Positions 1 to 7,673 are shown, numbered from the stretch's first letter. The stretch: DNA of 30,460 nucleotides from Actinomycetes bacterium (GCA_024227975.1 JAAETV010000086.1:1-30460); one strand, 5' to 3'. Made by a program: numbers and translations. The notes: generated by a model not told the origin, from the sequence alone.

Positions 1-1181
1 CCCAGATGATCGAGTACCTCCACATGAACGGCGTCACTGCCATCAACGAACCCGGGATCGCCTGGTCCGTAGAACCGTGGGAGATCTATCAGGAGGTCCT
101 CGGGGCCGACGAGGTGCCGTTCATGAGCACGTTCATGATCGATGGCCGCACCCAGTCGGCGAAAGGTATCCCCGATGAGGGGGTGCTGGCTGATGCCGAG
201 AGCCAGCTCGAAGGCGTCGCCGGAACGAGCAAGGTCCACGTCGTTCGAGGTCAGGTGAAGTTGTTCTGCGATGGCGCTGGCATCTCGCAGCTCATGCAGA
301 TGATTGACGGCTATGTCGACCATGACGGCGCACCCGATCCTGACCACCACGGCGAGTGGCTGATGGAACCCGACGAGCTTCGCCGTATCTTCGATGTGTA
401 CTGGGATGCCGGCTGGCAGATCCACATCCATGTCACCGGCGATCTGGGTGTCGAGGTGATCCTCGAGGTGCTGGCCGACGCCCAGAGACGCAACCCACGG
501 GCCGACCACCGCACGGTGTTCGTCCATTTCATGAACTCGAATGACGAGCAGATCTCCCGCATCGCCGATCTGGGAGCCATCGTCTCGATCAACCCCTACT
601 ACCCCATCGGCTTCACCGAGAAGTTCTCCGAGGTCGGCCTCGGAGCTGAACGAGCCGAGGTGATGAGCCGATCCGGGTCAGTCGTCCGGGAATCAATCCC
701 GCTCTCCTACCACTCCGATCTCCCGATGTGCCCGTCCGATCCTCTGGCTATGGCCGGATGGGGAGCCGGACGTCTCACCCTTGGTGGTCGCGTCGTCGGG
801 CCCGAGCAACGGATCCCCATCCACGATGCGCTGAAGGCCGTCACAATCGGAGCCGCGTACTCCTGGCGACGTGAACATGACCTCGGCAGCATCACCGTCG
901 GCAAGATCGCCAACCTCACCGTGATCGACGATGATCCATATGAGGTAGATCCGACTGACCTGGGCTCGATCCGGGTGCGCGGTTCAGTGTTCCAGGGGGC
1001 ATGGTTTCCCGTGCCCGACGACCTCATCGAACGGAGGATCGAACACTCCCCAACCACGCCAACAGCGTCGATCGGTGTTGGCGGTGGTACTGGCCCTGGA
1101 GACTGCGACCACCAGGCATGCGGTTGCGAAGTCGCAGCTTTCATGGCTCGCCACCTGACCCGTCACGGTTGGGCCGCCTAG
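1..1181 (+). CDS. YtcJ-like amidohydrolase (Amidohydro_3), 5' end outside window
   Basis: This is the C-terminal ~390 residues of a metal-dependent amidohydrolase of the YtcJ/Amidohydro_3 type; these enzymes hydrolyse N-substituted amides in the cytoplasm. The frame is open to the first base, so the gene starts upstream and the ATG at 6 is probably internal. Family landmarks are present in order: an HVTGD histidine segment on a barrel strand, a VFVHFMNS segment followed by the 'QISRIADLGAIVSINP' pattern, an SDLPMCPSDPL segment carrying the late catalytic Asp, and the terminal 'GSITVGKIANLTVIDDDP' beta-sandwich return. After the barrel comes a tail of about 45 residues with Cys367, His369, Cys372 and Cys374 (numbered from the ATG at 6), which could bind a metal. 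The true substrate cannot be read from the sequence. Confidence 0.85.
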   Translation, partial: QMIEYLHMNGVTAINEPGIAWSVEPWEIYQEVLGADEVPFMSTFMIDGRTQSAKGIPDEGVLADAESQLEGVAGTSKVHVVRGQVKLFCDGAGISQLMQMIDGYVDHDGAPDPDHHGEWLMEPDELRRIFDVYWDAGWQIHIHVTGDLGVEVILEVLADAQRRNPRADHRTVFVHFMNSNDEQISRIADLGAIVSINPYYPIGFTEKFSEVGLGAERAEVMSRSGSVVRESIPLSYHSDLPMCPSDPLAMAGWGAGRLTLGGRVVGPEQRIPIHDALKAVTIGAAYSWRREHDLGSITVGKIANLTVIDDDPYEVDPTDLGSIRVRGSVFQGAWFPVPDDLIERRIEHSPTTPTASIGVGGGTGPGDCDHQACGCEVAAFMARHLTRHGWAA

Positions 1182-1184
1182 ACC

Positions 1185-1310
1185 ATGCGTGACACATTGC
1201 TCGTCCTCCACGTGCTCGCCGCTGGAGCATGATTCGGGCGAACGTCGTCCAGATCGTGCGCAATCCAAGGATCGGATCAAGGGGGTCCGGTGATCGCCGC
1301 CGACTAGTAA
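1185..1310 (+). pseudogene. Remnant of DUF2269-like integral membrane protein gene
   Basis: Four bases after the amidohydrolase stop, an ATG opens a reading frame giving MRDTLLVLHVLAAGA and then TGA at 1230-1232. Reading on with a 2-base shift from 1238 gives ANVVQIVRNPRI. Joined, these pieces match the first transmembrane segment and following loop of small actinobacterial DUF2269/CopD-like membrane proteins, where the interrupted spot normally carries W-[FIL]-G. The TGA therefore stands where a tryptophan codon (TGG) would be, followed by a frameshift, and similarity disappears after about 1275. Family recognition is from memory of the pattern; the stop and frame break are seen directly. 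The rest of the gene is absent, so this is a decayed 5' stump. Confidence 0.5.
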
Positions 1311-1409
1311 CGCACGCTCGTCGTAGTTGGTCGGAGGGCCGCCGAAGCCCTGATGGGCGATAGGTCGCTTGCTACCCACCCAGGCGATCCTGGTCGCTGG
1401 ATCTAGGAC

Positions 1410-1415
1410 TACCAT
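1410..1415 (+). promoter_or_regulatory. -10-like box TACCAT, leaderless layout
   Basis: TACCAT fits the actinobacterial TANNNT -10 consensus and ends exactly 6 nt before the ATG at 1422. Transcription would then begin at or next to the start codon. No Shine-Dalgarno sequence is visible there, which agrees with a leaderless transcript. No clear -35 element was recognised. Confidence 0.4.
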
Positions 1416-1421
1416 CACAAG

Positions 1422-2813
1422 ATGGAACCAGGCGTCAACGTTGATGATCTCACCAGTCTGATCAGTGCTGACATCGCCGAGCTGGCCGAGCAGTTCGCCG
1501 TGCCGGGGGTCGCCTTCGGGGCCGACCTTGGTGGCGACACCATCGGTGTGAACCAGGGGATCACACATATTGATCATCCCCTGCCAGTGGACGGCGACAC
1601 ACTGTTCCAGATTGCATCCATGTCGAAACCGTTCACCGCAACCCTGCTCATGGGACTAGTCGAAGACGGTTCGGTCTCCCTCGACGACCCCGTCATCACT
1701 CACGTGCCCGACCTGGCGGTACCGAACCATCACGACGCCCAGGACATAACCATCGGGCAGCTACTCACCCACACGACGGGCTGGGATGGTGATCATCTAC
1801 TGGTCCATCCGATACCACAAGGCGAGCTGGCTGACGTTCCAGCCGCACTGTCGGATCTGTGCCAGCTGGTTCCACCGGGCACGGAATGGACCTACGGCAA
1901 CGTCAGCTATGCGTTGGCGGGGAGAGTCATCGAGAACTTGACCGACAAGCCCTACGTCGAGGTCCTACGGTCGCGCATCCTCGAACCACTCGACATGGCC
2001 CACACCGCCGTCGATGCCGATGAGGCGATCCTGCATAGGGTCGCCATGCGCCATGTCTCGGCCGGCGGGGAGGTGTCGCCCCTCTACGACGGTGCGGGCT
2101 GGCAACCAGGATGGGCCCTTTCGCCGATCGACTTGCCCGTTGGCGGCATGATCTCGACTGTCAACGATCTCCTCCGGTGGCTTCGGTGCTGGCTCGACCG
2201 TGGGACCGAAGACGGGTTGCCGCTGAGTCGTTCAACACGCTCGACCATGTGCACCGATCACGTCCCGCGGTACAACCCGACAATGGGCCAGGGCATCGGC
2301 TGGGCCATTCGCGTCCATCCGGGGGCGACCGTGTTCGGCCACGGGGGCCTCACCGCTGGCTACTGCTCATACTCAATGTTTTGCCCCGAGCTCGATCTCG
2401 CTGCCGTCATCCTCACCAACTCCACCTCCGGTACTGCTCTGTGCAGCGGTGTCGCCGAGCGCCTCATCGGCCATGTCAGCGGCCAGCCTTGGGTCAACCC
2501 CTCTCCGATGTCAACACCGGACACCTCGGCGATCACTGGCCGCTATACGGGGGCATTTGGCAATATCACCGTGACGGTCGATGGCGCCGAACTGGAGCTC
2601 AGAACCGACCGCCACCCTGTCTCACCAGGTGAATGGCAACCGCCACCGGAACCCAGTCGACGAGCAGTGATGTACGCCTCCCGCCATGGTGTCGTGACCG
2701 CACCGGCAAACATGGTGGGGTCATTGATCGACTTCGCCCCCATCAGGGACCGTGGAGATCAGGCTGCCTGGATCCGCTCAGGTGGACGTATCCACACTCG
2801 GCTCATCTCATAG
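1422..2813 (+). CDS. Serine hydrolase, beta-lactamase/class C (EstB/PBP4*) family
   Basis: A 463-residue protein of the Beta-lactamase superfamily (class C, esterase or D-aminopeptidase-like group). All three active-site motifs are visible: S-x-x-K at 66-69 (SMSK, nucleophile Ser66 and Lys69), Y-x-N at 158-160 (YGN) and H-G-G at 307-309 in place of K-T/S-G. The catalytic core ends near residue 345. The remaining ~110 residues form a C-terminal beta-rich domain of the kind seen in esterase and D-aminopeptidase relatives. There is no signal peptide, so the protein is probably cytoplasmic and more likely an esterase or peptidase than a resistance enzyme. The ATG at 1422 is preceded by a -10-like box and no ribosome site. 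The gene converges on the TauD-like gene. Confidence 0.85.
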   Translation: MEPGVNVDDLTSLISADIAELAEQFAVPGVAFGADLGGDTIGVNQGITHIDHPLPVDGDTLFQIASMSKPFTATLLMGLVEDGSVSLDDPVITHVPDLAVPNHHDAQDITIGQLLTHTTGWDGDHLLVHPIPQGELADVPAALSDLCQLVPPGTEWTYGNVSYALAGRVIENLTDKPYVEVLRSRILEPLDMAHTAVDADEAILHRVAMRHVSAGGEVSPLYDGAGWQPGWALSPIDLPVGGMISTVNDLLRWLRCWLDRGTEDGLPLSRSTRSTMCTDHVPRYNPTMGQGIGWAIRVHPGATVFGHGGLTAGYCSYSMFCPELDLAAVILTNSTSGTALCSGVAERLIGHVSGQPWVNPSPMSTPDTSAITGRYTGAFGNITVTVDGAELELRTDRHPVSPGEWQPPPEPSRRAVMYASRHGVVTAPANMVGSLIDFAPIRDRGDQAAWIRSGGRIHTRLIS

Positions 2814-2898
2814 CAGGGCGCCTCACCGAGGGTAGGCCCGCGCCCGAGCCTCACGGCCGATCACTCCACTCCCAACTCGAAAGACCCCATGGCCAGGC

Positions 2899-3753
2899 TC
2901 AGGCAGGGGCGAGTCCGTCGTCGAGCATGAAGCTGGCGTGAATCTCGGGATCACCAGCGAGCTCATCGACCAGGCTGAGAAGCTCATCCTGATGAGGGGT
3001 GAGCGGCGGACACTCGTCGAAACGTCGTGCCGCGGAGCGGGCGTAGCCAGAGTTGTGTCGCAGTGAGAGGCGACCGTCGGTCACCGAAGCGAGCACCCGT
3101 GTATAGAACGGGCCGCCGTCGGGATGTTCCTCGTCGCGGCAGTCGAAGTTGAACGGTTCGTAGAACGTGTTGATCAGGTCGGGCCGGCGGTGAAGCACCT
3201 CGTTGTATATGGTCTGGAGGGATGCCAGTCCGCTCACCCCTCCTTGCTTCGCTCCATGGAGGCAGAACAGGGCGAGCAGGTCGGTGGAGGTGTCGGTATG
3301 GAACGGCAAGGCGATTCTGACCTGGTAACCGCGGGCGCTCGTGTCGGTGAAGATGTCCTTGCCGGTATCGCGAATATGGCCCAGCAGGTGTCCCTGTGCG
3401 TTCTGCTTGACCGGCCGGCCCATCTGCCGGCCCAGGGCGTAGTACACGAGCCCGGCTTCACGCTCGGACCAGTCGGTGATGTCGAGGCCGCGGATCACCA
3501 CGAATCCGATACCGCTCTCCAGCCGGTTGACCCAATCGGCGATCGGCTCAGCCAAGGCCGGCAACGGCGTGGACTCGGCGTCAATGGCCCCGAGCCCGAG
3601 GCCTCGGGCGACGAGATCGCGCCGGAGGTCCTCGAACTCCGCCTGCTCAGAGTCGTCAAGCTGGTAGAGGAAACCGACCGGCTCCAAGTCTGGACCGCGC
3701 CATACCGCAGGACCAGTGAGCGGCTGGCGGACGATGATTCGGCTGTCAGTCAT
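2899..3753 (-). CDS. TauD/TfdA-family dioxygenase lacking its C-terminus (likely pseudogene)
   Basis: The 284-residue product aligns by eye to Fe(II)/2-oxoglutarate-dependent TauD/TfdA-like dioxygenases. It has 'SGIGFVVIRGLD' near the start, the metal-binding H-x-D in 'LPFHTDTSTDLLALFCL', a loop ending in GG, 'YNEVLHRRPDLI' and 'RHNSGYARSA'. Family members continue past 'EDPElHl.m' with a GD[IL]-x-x-NN-x-x-x-LH segment holding the distal iron His, then an R-x-L-L-R-L-W-L segment holding the 2-oxoglutarate-binding Arg. Here the frame stops directly after 'DPEIHASFMLDDGLAPA', so about 60 residues are missing, and I found no continuation in the other minus frames down to 2814. An active enzyme is unlikely. 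The ATG at 3753 (MTDSR) fits family N-termini better than the upstream ATG at 3834. Confidence 0.75.
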   Translation of the reverse strand: MTDSRIIVRQPLTGPAVWRGPDLEPVGFLYQLDDSEQAEFEDLRRDLVARGLGLGAIDAESTPLPALAEPIADWVNRLESGIGFVVIRGLDITDWSEREAGLVYYALGRQMGRPVKQNAQGHLLGHIRDTGKDIFTDTSARGYQVRIALPFHTDTSTDLLALFCLHGAKQGGVSGLASLQTIYNEVLHRRPDLINTFYEPFNFDCRDEEHPDGGPFYTRVLASVTDGRLSLRHNSGYARSAARRFDECPPLTPHQDELLSLVDELAGDPEIHASFMLDDGLAPA

Positions 3754-3898
3754 ATGTAGCTCAATCGGGGGCGTCGAGAATCTGAGCTGCCAGTGGTGGC
3801 TTGAACGTGAGCGCTTCCTCGAGCCATTGTCCAATGAACGACCCCCCAGCGTCCAACACTTCGAATGGTGCCCCTCGGAGGGAGGTGTCGTGGCGAGC

Positions 3899-3904
3899 TA
3901 GGGT
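3899..3904 (+). promoter_or_regulatory. -10-like box TAGGGT before the peroxidase gene
   Basis: TAGGGT matches TANNNT and ends 8 nt before the ATG at 3913. This would put the transcript start at or within 1-2 nt of the start codon. The spacer lacks a purine-rich ribosome site. The divergent TauD-like gene begins 159 bases away at 3753. Confidence 0.35.
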
Positions 3905-3912
3905 CGTGCGTT

Positions 3913-4821
3913 ATGAGCATTCCCCAATCTGGGATCTTCGTCGAGGGAACCACGGCGCACCGGATCCAGGAGTATGACGTCGCAGCGGAGGCGGATGCCC
4001 CAACAATCCAGCATGGTCTGGCGGAGGCTCTCGCCACGATCACCGATAGCGAAGCCGACCAAGGGCACATCGTGGTGGGCTTCGGACACACGTTGGCCGA
4101 GCGCCTCGACCTGGAAACCCCCATCGGTTTTCGGTCGTTTCGAACACTTGGCAACGAACCCCGAACGGCTCGGGCCACCCAACACGACTTGTCGGTCTGG
4201 ATCCATGGTCACGATCAGGGCGATGTGTTCGATTCGGCCCTCGCCCTTCGTCGAACCCTGACCAGGGTTGGCGAGATCGTCGGTGACACAACAGCATTCG
4301 TCTATCACGACAACCGTGATCTCACTGGATTCATCGATGGTACCGAGAACCCGACCGCCGATGAGGGGCGCCAACTCGCCGTGATCAACCAGGGTCAGCC
4401 AGGTGAGGGTGGAAGTGTTCTGCTGGTGCAGAGGTGGGTCCACGATCTCGACACCTTTCATGCGCTGCCCGTATCCGAGCAAGAGCGGATCATCGGACGA
4501 ACAAAGGCTGACTCGGTCGAGCTCGCGGAGAATGAGCTACCGGCCGACGCCCACATCGCCCGAGTTGTCATGGAAGATGGCCAAGGAAATGAGATCGAGA
4601 TCTACCGCCGTTCTGTGCCCTACGGTGACAGCACCGAGTCAGGACTGATGTTCCTCGGCTTCACCGATGAGCTCGACAAGATCGACAACATGCTCAAGAA
4701 CATGTTCGACAACTCAGACGGGCCTCACGACCGGCTGATCGAGTTCTCGACAGCCCAGTCGAGCAGCTATTACTTCACCCCAAGCCAAGACATCCTGACC
4801 AACCTCACTCGCCATCGTTGA
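3913..4821 (+). CDS. Dyp-type heme peroxidase (class B/YfeX-like)
   Basis: A 302-residue dye-decolorizing peroxidase, a heme enzyme oxidising diverse phenolic or dye-like substrates with hydrogen peroxide. The family signature G-x-x-D-G is present as GFIDGTENP at 139-147 with distal Asp142. The proximal heme ligand is His214 in 'AHIARVVMEDG', and Arg232/Arg233 of 'YRRSVPYG' match the distal arginine position of YfeX. The C-terminal 'GLMFLGFTDELDKIDNML' is also typical. The frame extends upstream to 3865, but MSIPQSGIF at 3913 matches family N-termini. There is no Tat signal peptide, so the enzyme is cytoplasmic or could be encapsulated. The C-terminus shows no obvious encapsulin-targeting peptide and no encapsulin gene lies nearby. 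Confidence 0.9.
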   Translation: MSIPQSGIFVEGTTAHRIQEYDVAAEADAPTIQHGLAEALATITDSEADQGHIVVGFGHTLAERLDLETPIGFRSFRTLGNEPRTARATQHDLSVWIHGHDQGDVFDSALALRRTLTRVGEIVGDTTAFVYHDNRDLTGFIDGTENPTADEGRQLAVINQGQPGEGGSVLLVQRWVHDLDTFHALPVSEQERIIGRTKADSVELAENELPADAHIARVVMEDGQGNEIEIYRRSVPYGDSTESGLMFLGFTDELDKIDNMLKNMFDNSDGPHDRLIEFSTAQSSSYYFTPSQDILTNLTRHR

Positions 4822-4838
4822 CCGCTCTCACCCACTCG

Positions 4839-4882
4839 TCGTCCACATGAGATCCACCGCTGGCTGAACACCACAAACGGTC
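4839..4882 (+). repeat. 44-bp relic of a CaiB/BaiF CoA-transferase gene (copy of 9234-9278)
   Basis: These bases match 9234-9278, inside the tandem CoA-transferase gene, with two substitutions and one single-base gap by eye. Read in frame, the segment encodes RPHEIHRWLNTTN, corresponding to the conserved 'HRWLNTSKRS' motif region of CaiB/BaiF enzymes. Flanking sequence on either side does not match the intact gene. It sits in the 270-base non-coding gap between the peroxidase and monooxygenase genes, so it is a gene scrap from duplication or recombination rather than a functional element. Nothing else is recognised in 4822-5091. Confidence 0.7.
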
Positions 4883-5091
4883 ATTCCGTGACCTCACCGA
4901 GCACGGGGGTCGGATTGGCCGATCGTGCTCGGTGGTCGGCAACTGGCATGACGGCCTACTGGGATCGATCGTCGGTCAGCCCCCAAATCGTCGAAGTTGC
5001 CCACTATCCCTCGACTTTGACCAGGAGTTCGAGCATAGCTAGGTTCTTGGTCGAACTCCCAAGAACTATTGACGTCGAGAGAGGCCGACCC

Positions 5092-6261
5092 ATGGATCAC
5101 GACACATATATGGATCGAGTGCGCGCCCTCCTTCCAGCGGTTCGCGACCGCGCCGAGGAATGCGAACGCCGGCGCAGAATCCCTGAGCAGACCTTCAAAG
5201 AGTTCAAGGAAGCGGGCTTGTTCCGCTGTCTCCAACCGGCTCGGTATGGCGGCTATGAGCTCACCCCGTTGACCTTCTTCCAGGCCATTTCCGAGGTGGC
5301 CGAGGCATGCCCGTCCACCGCATGGGTGTTGGGCGTGCTCGGCGTCCACAACTGGGAGCTCGGCCTCATGTCCGATCAGGCCCAAGCAGATGTCTGGGGC
5401 GACGACCCCGACATCCAGACCAGCTCGGCCTACGCGCCGACTGGCAAGGTGGAGCGTGTCGACGGTGGCTTCAGGCTCTCGGGCCGTTGGCCCTTCTCGA
5501 GTGGGTGTGATCCGGCTGACTGGGCGCTCCTTGGCGGCATGGTGCCAAACAACGAAGGCATTCCCGACATGCGAGCGTTCCTGGTGTCACGAACCGACTA
5601 TCTGATCGATGATGACTGGCACGTGTGCGGCCTGGCCGGAACCGGCAGCAAGGTGATCGTTGTCGAGGACGGCTTCGTGCCCGAGCACCGTACTCACAAC
5701 TTCGCCCAGGCCTTCAACATCGCCAACCCCGGCCAGGAGGTCAACACCGGCCCCAGCTTCAGACTCCCCTTCTTCATGGTCTTCGCCTTCGCTATCACGG
5801 CTCCTGCGATCGGCGCAGCCCAGGGTGCTCTGGACTACCACCGCTCCTACATCCGCGAGAAGGTCTCTGCCCTCGGAGGCAGCAAGGTGGCCGACGATCC
5901 CTTCGCCCAACAGCGCGTCGCGGTTGCGGTATCTGAGATCGATGCGGCCCGGGCCGACCTGACCTCATACTGGGAGACGGCCTGGGCGTACGTGGAAGGT
6001 GGTGAGACGATCCCGATGGACTTCCGGGCCAAGGGGCGATGGATCGCCGCCAATATCGTGCAGCGCTGTGTGCGAGCGGTCGACACCCTCTACGCCGGAA
6101 GTGGTGGCCATGCCATCTTCCTCGACAACCCCATGCAGCGCTACTTCCGTGACATCCACGCCATGCGCAACCATGCCTTCAACAACCCCGAGGCTGCTTC
6201 GTTGACCTATGGCTTTGTTGAGTTGCACCCCGACGCCGGGGCTCCCAACTTCCTGGTGTAG
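5092..6261 (+). CDS. HsaA/HpaB-like flavin-dependent monooxygenase (acyl-CoA dehydrogenase fold)
   Basis: A 389-residue protein that resembles HsaA, the oxygenase component of the 3-HSA 4-monooxygenase in actinobacterial steroid catabolism, and related Acyl-CoA_dh_2 family flavin monooxygenases. Shared features run in order: 'LLPAVRDRAEECERRRRIP' helix, 'LFRCLQPARYGG', 'STAWVLGVLGVHNWELGL', 'SSAYAPTG', 'GRWPFSSGCDPADWA', 'GLAGTGSKVIVVED.FVP' and a final 'RYFRDIHAMRNHAFNNPE'. Family enzymes ortho-hydroxylate a phenolic ring using reduced flavin from a partner reductase; no reductase gene is in the window. The ATG at 5092 is chosen because GAGAGG lies 7 nt upstream and the N-terminus then matches HsaA. 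The open frame back to 4888 includes the CoA-transferase scrap. HsaA-like function is inference; another phenol substrate is possible. Confidence 0.8.
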   Translation: MDHDTYMDRVRALLPAVRDRAEECERRRRIPEQTFKEFKEAGLFRCLQPARYGGYELTPLTFFQAISEVAEACPSTAWVLGVLGVHNWELGLMSDQAQADVWGDDPDIQTSSAYAPTGKVERVDGGFRLSGRWPFSSGCDPADWALLGGMVPNNEGIPDMRAFLVSRTDYLIDDDWHVCGLAGTGSKVIVVEDGFVPEHRTHNFAQAFNIANPGQEVNTGPSFRLPFFMVFAFAITAPAIGAAQGALDYHRSYIREKVSALGGSKVADDPFAQQRVAVAVSEIDAARADLTSYWETAWAYVEGGETIPMDFRAKGRWIAANIVQRCVRAVDTLYAGSGGHAIFLDNPMQRYFRDIHAMRNHAFNNPEAASLTYGFVELHPDAGAPNFLV

Positions 6262-6275
6262 GCAGGAGGCCAACC

Positions 6276-6395
6276 ATGATGTCGCCGATCTCTCGGGAGG
6301 GTTGCCTGGGCTCCGAGGAGCGCGACCCCGAAGTTTGGTGGTGCGCCAGGCCAGCCCAGGTACGAGTCCTGTGCGTGGCGGGGATCTCGACATGA
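6276..6395 (+). CDS. 39-residue ORF translationally coupled to the TetR gene
   Basis: A perfect AGGAGG at 6264-6269 lies 6 nt before the double ATG at 6276/6279. The frame runs 39 codons and its TGA overlaps the TetR ATG (ATGA at 6392-6395). The peptide begins MMSPISREG and contains EVWWCARPAQVRVLC; I recognise no family. It could be a leader peptide that couples TetR translation to the upstream monooxygenase, or a chance ORF using the TetR gene's displaced ribosome site. The Shine-Dalgarno sequence is the best-formed in this part of the window, while the TetR ATG has only a G-rich stretch upstream. Existence of the protein is unproven. Confidence 0.4.
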   Translation: MMSPISREGCLGSEERDPEVWWCARPAQVRVLCVAGIST

Positions 6396-7021
6396 CCGAT
6401 ACCGCACGCAAGCTCTCGCGCCGCAAGGAGCTGGGAGCCGAGTCCCGCCGAAAGATCGTCGAGGCGGCGGCCGCGCTGATGGCGGAGCGTGGTTATGCCG
6501 GCACGAGCATCGCCGCGGTGAGCCGCAAGTCAGGGCTGCTCTCAGGATCGATCTATTGGCACTTCGAGAGCAAGGAGGCTCTGCTGGCTGCTGTTGTGGA
6601 GGAGGGCGCCCGTGCATGGCACGACGCTTTGCCGCATCCCGATTCATCTGCTGAGGCAACGGCGGCAATGCTGGAGGAGCATCCAGAGTTCCTGCGCTTG
6701 CTGCTCCTGATCGCCCTCGAGCGCCGCGAGGTGGATCATCTGTCGCTCGCCGCGATTCGTCGCGTGCGCTTGAGGGCTCGCCGCGACCTTCGCCAATTCG
6801 TCGTAGCACTGATCGAGCCGGTCACCGACGAGCTACCTGCCGAGCTGCTCGATGAGTTCACGGAGTTCTTTCTGGCTCTTGCCGACGGCGCCTTCATCGC
6901 CCATCACATCGATCCGGAGACAGCTGACGTGAGCGCGCTATTCCGGCTGCTTCAACAGGCCCTCAGAGCGCTAGCCCGAGAGATCACGACACCGGACGGT
7001 ACTGAGAGAAGCACCACATGA
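6392..7021 (+). CDS. TetR/AcrR-family transcriptional regulator
   Basis: A 209-residue repressor-type protein. The N-terminal DNA-binding domain spans about residues 18-65: 'RRKIVEAAAALMAERGYAG' helix, then 'TSIAAVSRKSGLLSGSIYWHF' as the helix-turn-helix and 'SKEALLAAVVEE'. The C-terminal ligand domain is helical and unassigned. The ATG at 6392 is favoured because it gives a standard TetR N-terminus (MTDTARKLSRRKE); the frame is open further upstream but runs into the monooxygenase end. It lies between the HsaA-like monooxygenase and the VOC protein on the same strand, so control of this catabolic cassette is the natural inference. No palindromic operator was found in the 109-base gap downstream. 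Confidence 0.85.
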   Translation: MTDTARKLSRRKELGAESRRKIVEAAAALMAERGYAGTSIAAVSRKSGLLSGSIYWHFESKEALLAAVVEEGARAWHDALPHPDSSAEATAAMLEEHPEFLRLLLLIALERREVDHLSLAAIRRVRLRARRDLRQFVVALIEPVTDELPAELLDEFTEFFLALADGAFIAHHIDPETADVSALFRLLQQALRALAREITTPDGTERSTT

Positions 7022-7130
7022 CACAAACCCGTCCTCGACACGGTGGCGAGGGCTGAGCCACGCCATCACCTGTCCCCCATTTCATGCCCCTTGTAGTCCA
7101 AACCACAGCTGTTCCTGAAAGGATTTGAAT

Positions 7131-7673
7131 ATGCAACTGCGCTGGTCACACGCCGCCGTCCTCGTTCGAGACATGGAGAACATGCTCGATTTCTACACCA
7201 GGGTGCTCGGTTTCCGAATCACCGATCGTGGCCCGTTCCCCGGCCCCGGCGGCGGGGAAATCGTGTTCTTGAGCCAGGTCGAGTCCGATCACCATCAATT
7301 CGCCTTCGTGGACGAGCACCGAGACGACAACCCACCCAACTCGGTGCACCACTTCGCTCTCCGGGTCGACACTCTCGACGAAGTGAAGGAGATGGACGCC
7401 CGCCTCGATGCCGACGACCGGATTGGCAACCGCCTTCCGTTGACCCACGGAAATGCCTGGTCGATCTATTTCGATGACCCCGAGGGAAACACCCTCGAGA
7501 TCTTCTGTGACTCCCCTTGGCATGCCGCCCAACCCCAAGGGGAAATCTGGGATATGGGCAAGTCGAATGACGAGATAGCAGTCGAGACGCGAAAGGTCTT
7601 CGAAGACAATCCCGCATTCAAGCCCATCGAGGACTTCTACAGATCATGGTCCGAAGAACTGAAGAACGGGTAG
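7131..7673 (+). CDS. Single-domain VOC protein (glyoxalase/extradiol dioxygenase type)
   Basis: A 180-residue vicinal-oxygen-chelate protein with two beta-alpha-beta-beta-beta modules. Candidate metal ligands are His7 (start of 'HAAVLVRDMENMLDFYTRVLGF'), His55 in 'DHHQFAFV', His74 in 'VHHFALRV' and Glu123 in 'NTLEIFCD', the usual H/H(E)/H/E pattern. It extends about 50 residues beyond the domain ('DNPAFKPIEDFYRSWSEELKNG'), as seen in small catechol-dioxygenase-like VOC proteins. True HsaC/BphC enzymes are two-domain and near 300 residues, so this is not HsaC. The ATG at 7131 is chosen because AAAGGA (7118-7123) lies 7 nt upstream; a TTG at 7125 is too close. Next to an HsaA-like monooxygenase, ring cleavage or isomerisation of a hydroxylated aromatic is a reasonable inference. 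Confidence 0.8.
   Translation: MQLRWSHAAVLVRDMENMLDFYTRVLGFRITDRGPFPGPGGGEIVFLSQVESDHHQFAFVDEHRDDNPPNSVHHFALRVDTLDEVKEMDARLDADDRIGNRLPLTHGNAWSIYFDDPEGNTLEIFCDSPWHAAQPQGEIWDMGKSNDEIAVETRKVFEDNPAFKPIEDFYRSWSEELKNG

Noticed and set aside
984..1577. 197-codon minus-strand frame across the DUF2269 relic and the serine hydrolase start
   Set aside because: It overlaps two better-supported plus-strand reading frames and shows no family pattern.
2819..2895. GGGCGC/GCGCCC and GAGCCT/AGGCTC pairs between the serine hydrolase and TauD-like genes
   Set aside because: Short stems with long loops; too weak to call a terminator.
3898..4482. 194-codon minus-strand frame inside the peroxidase gene
   Set aside because: It is a shadow of the Dyp gene, whose motifs are unambiguous.
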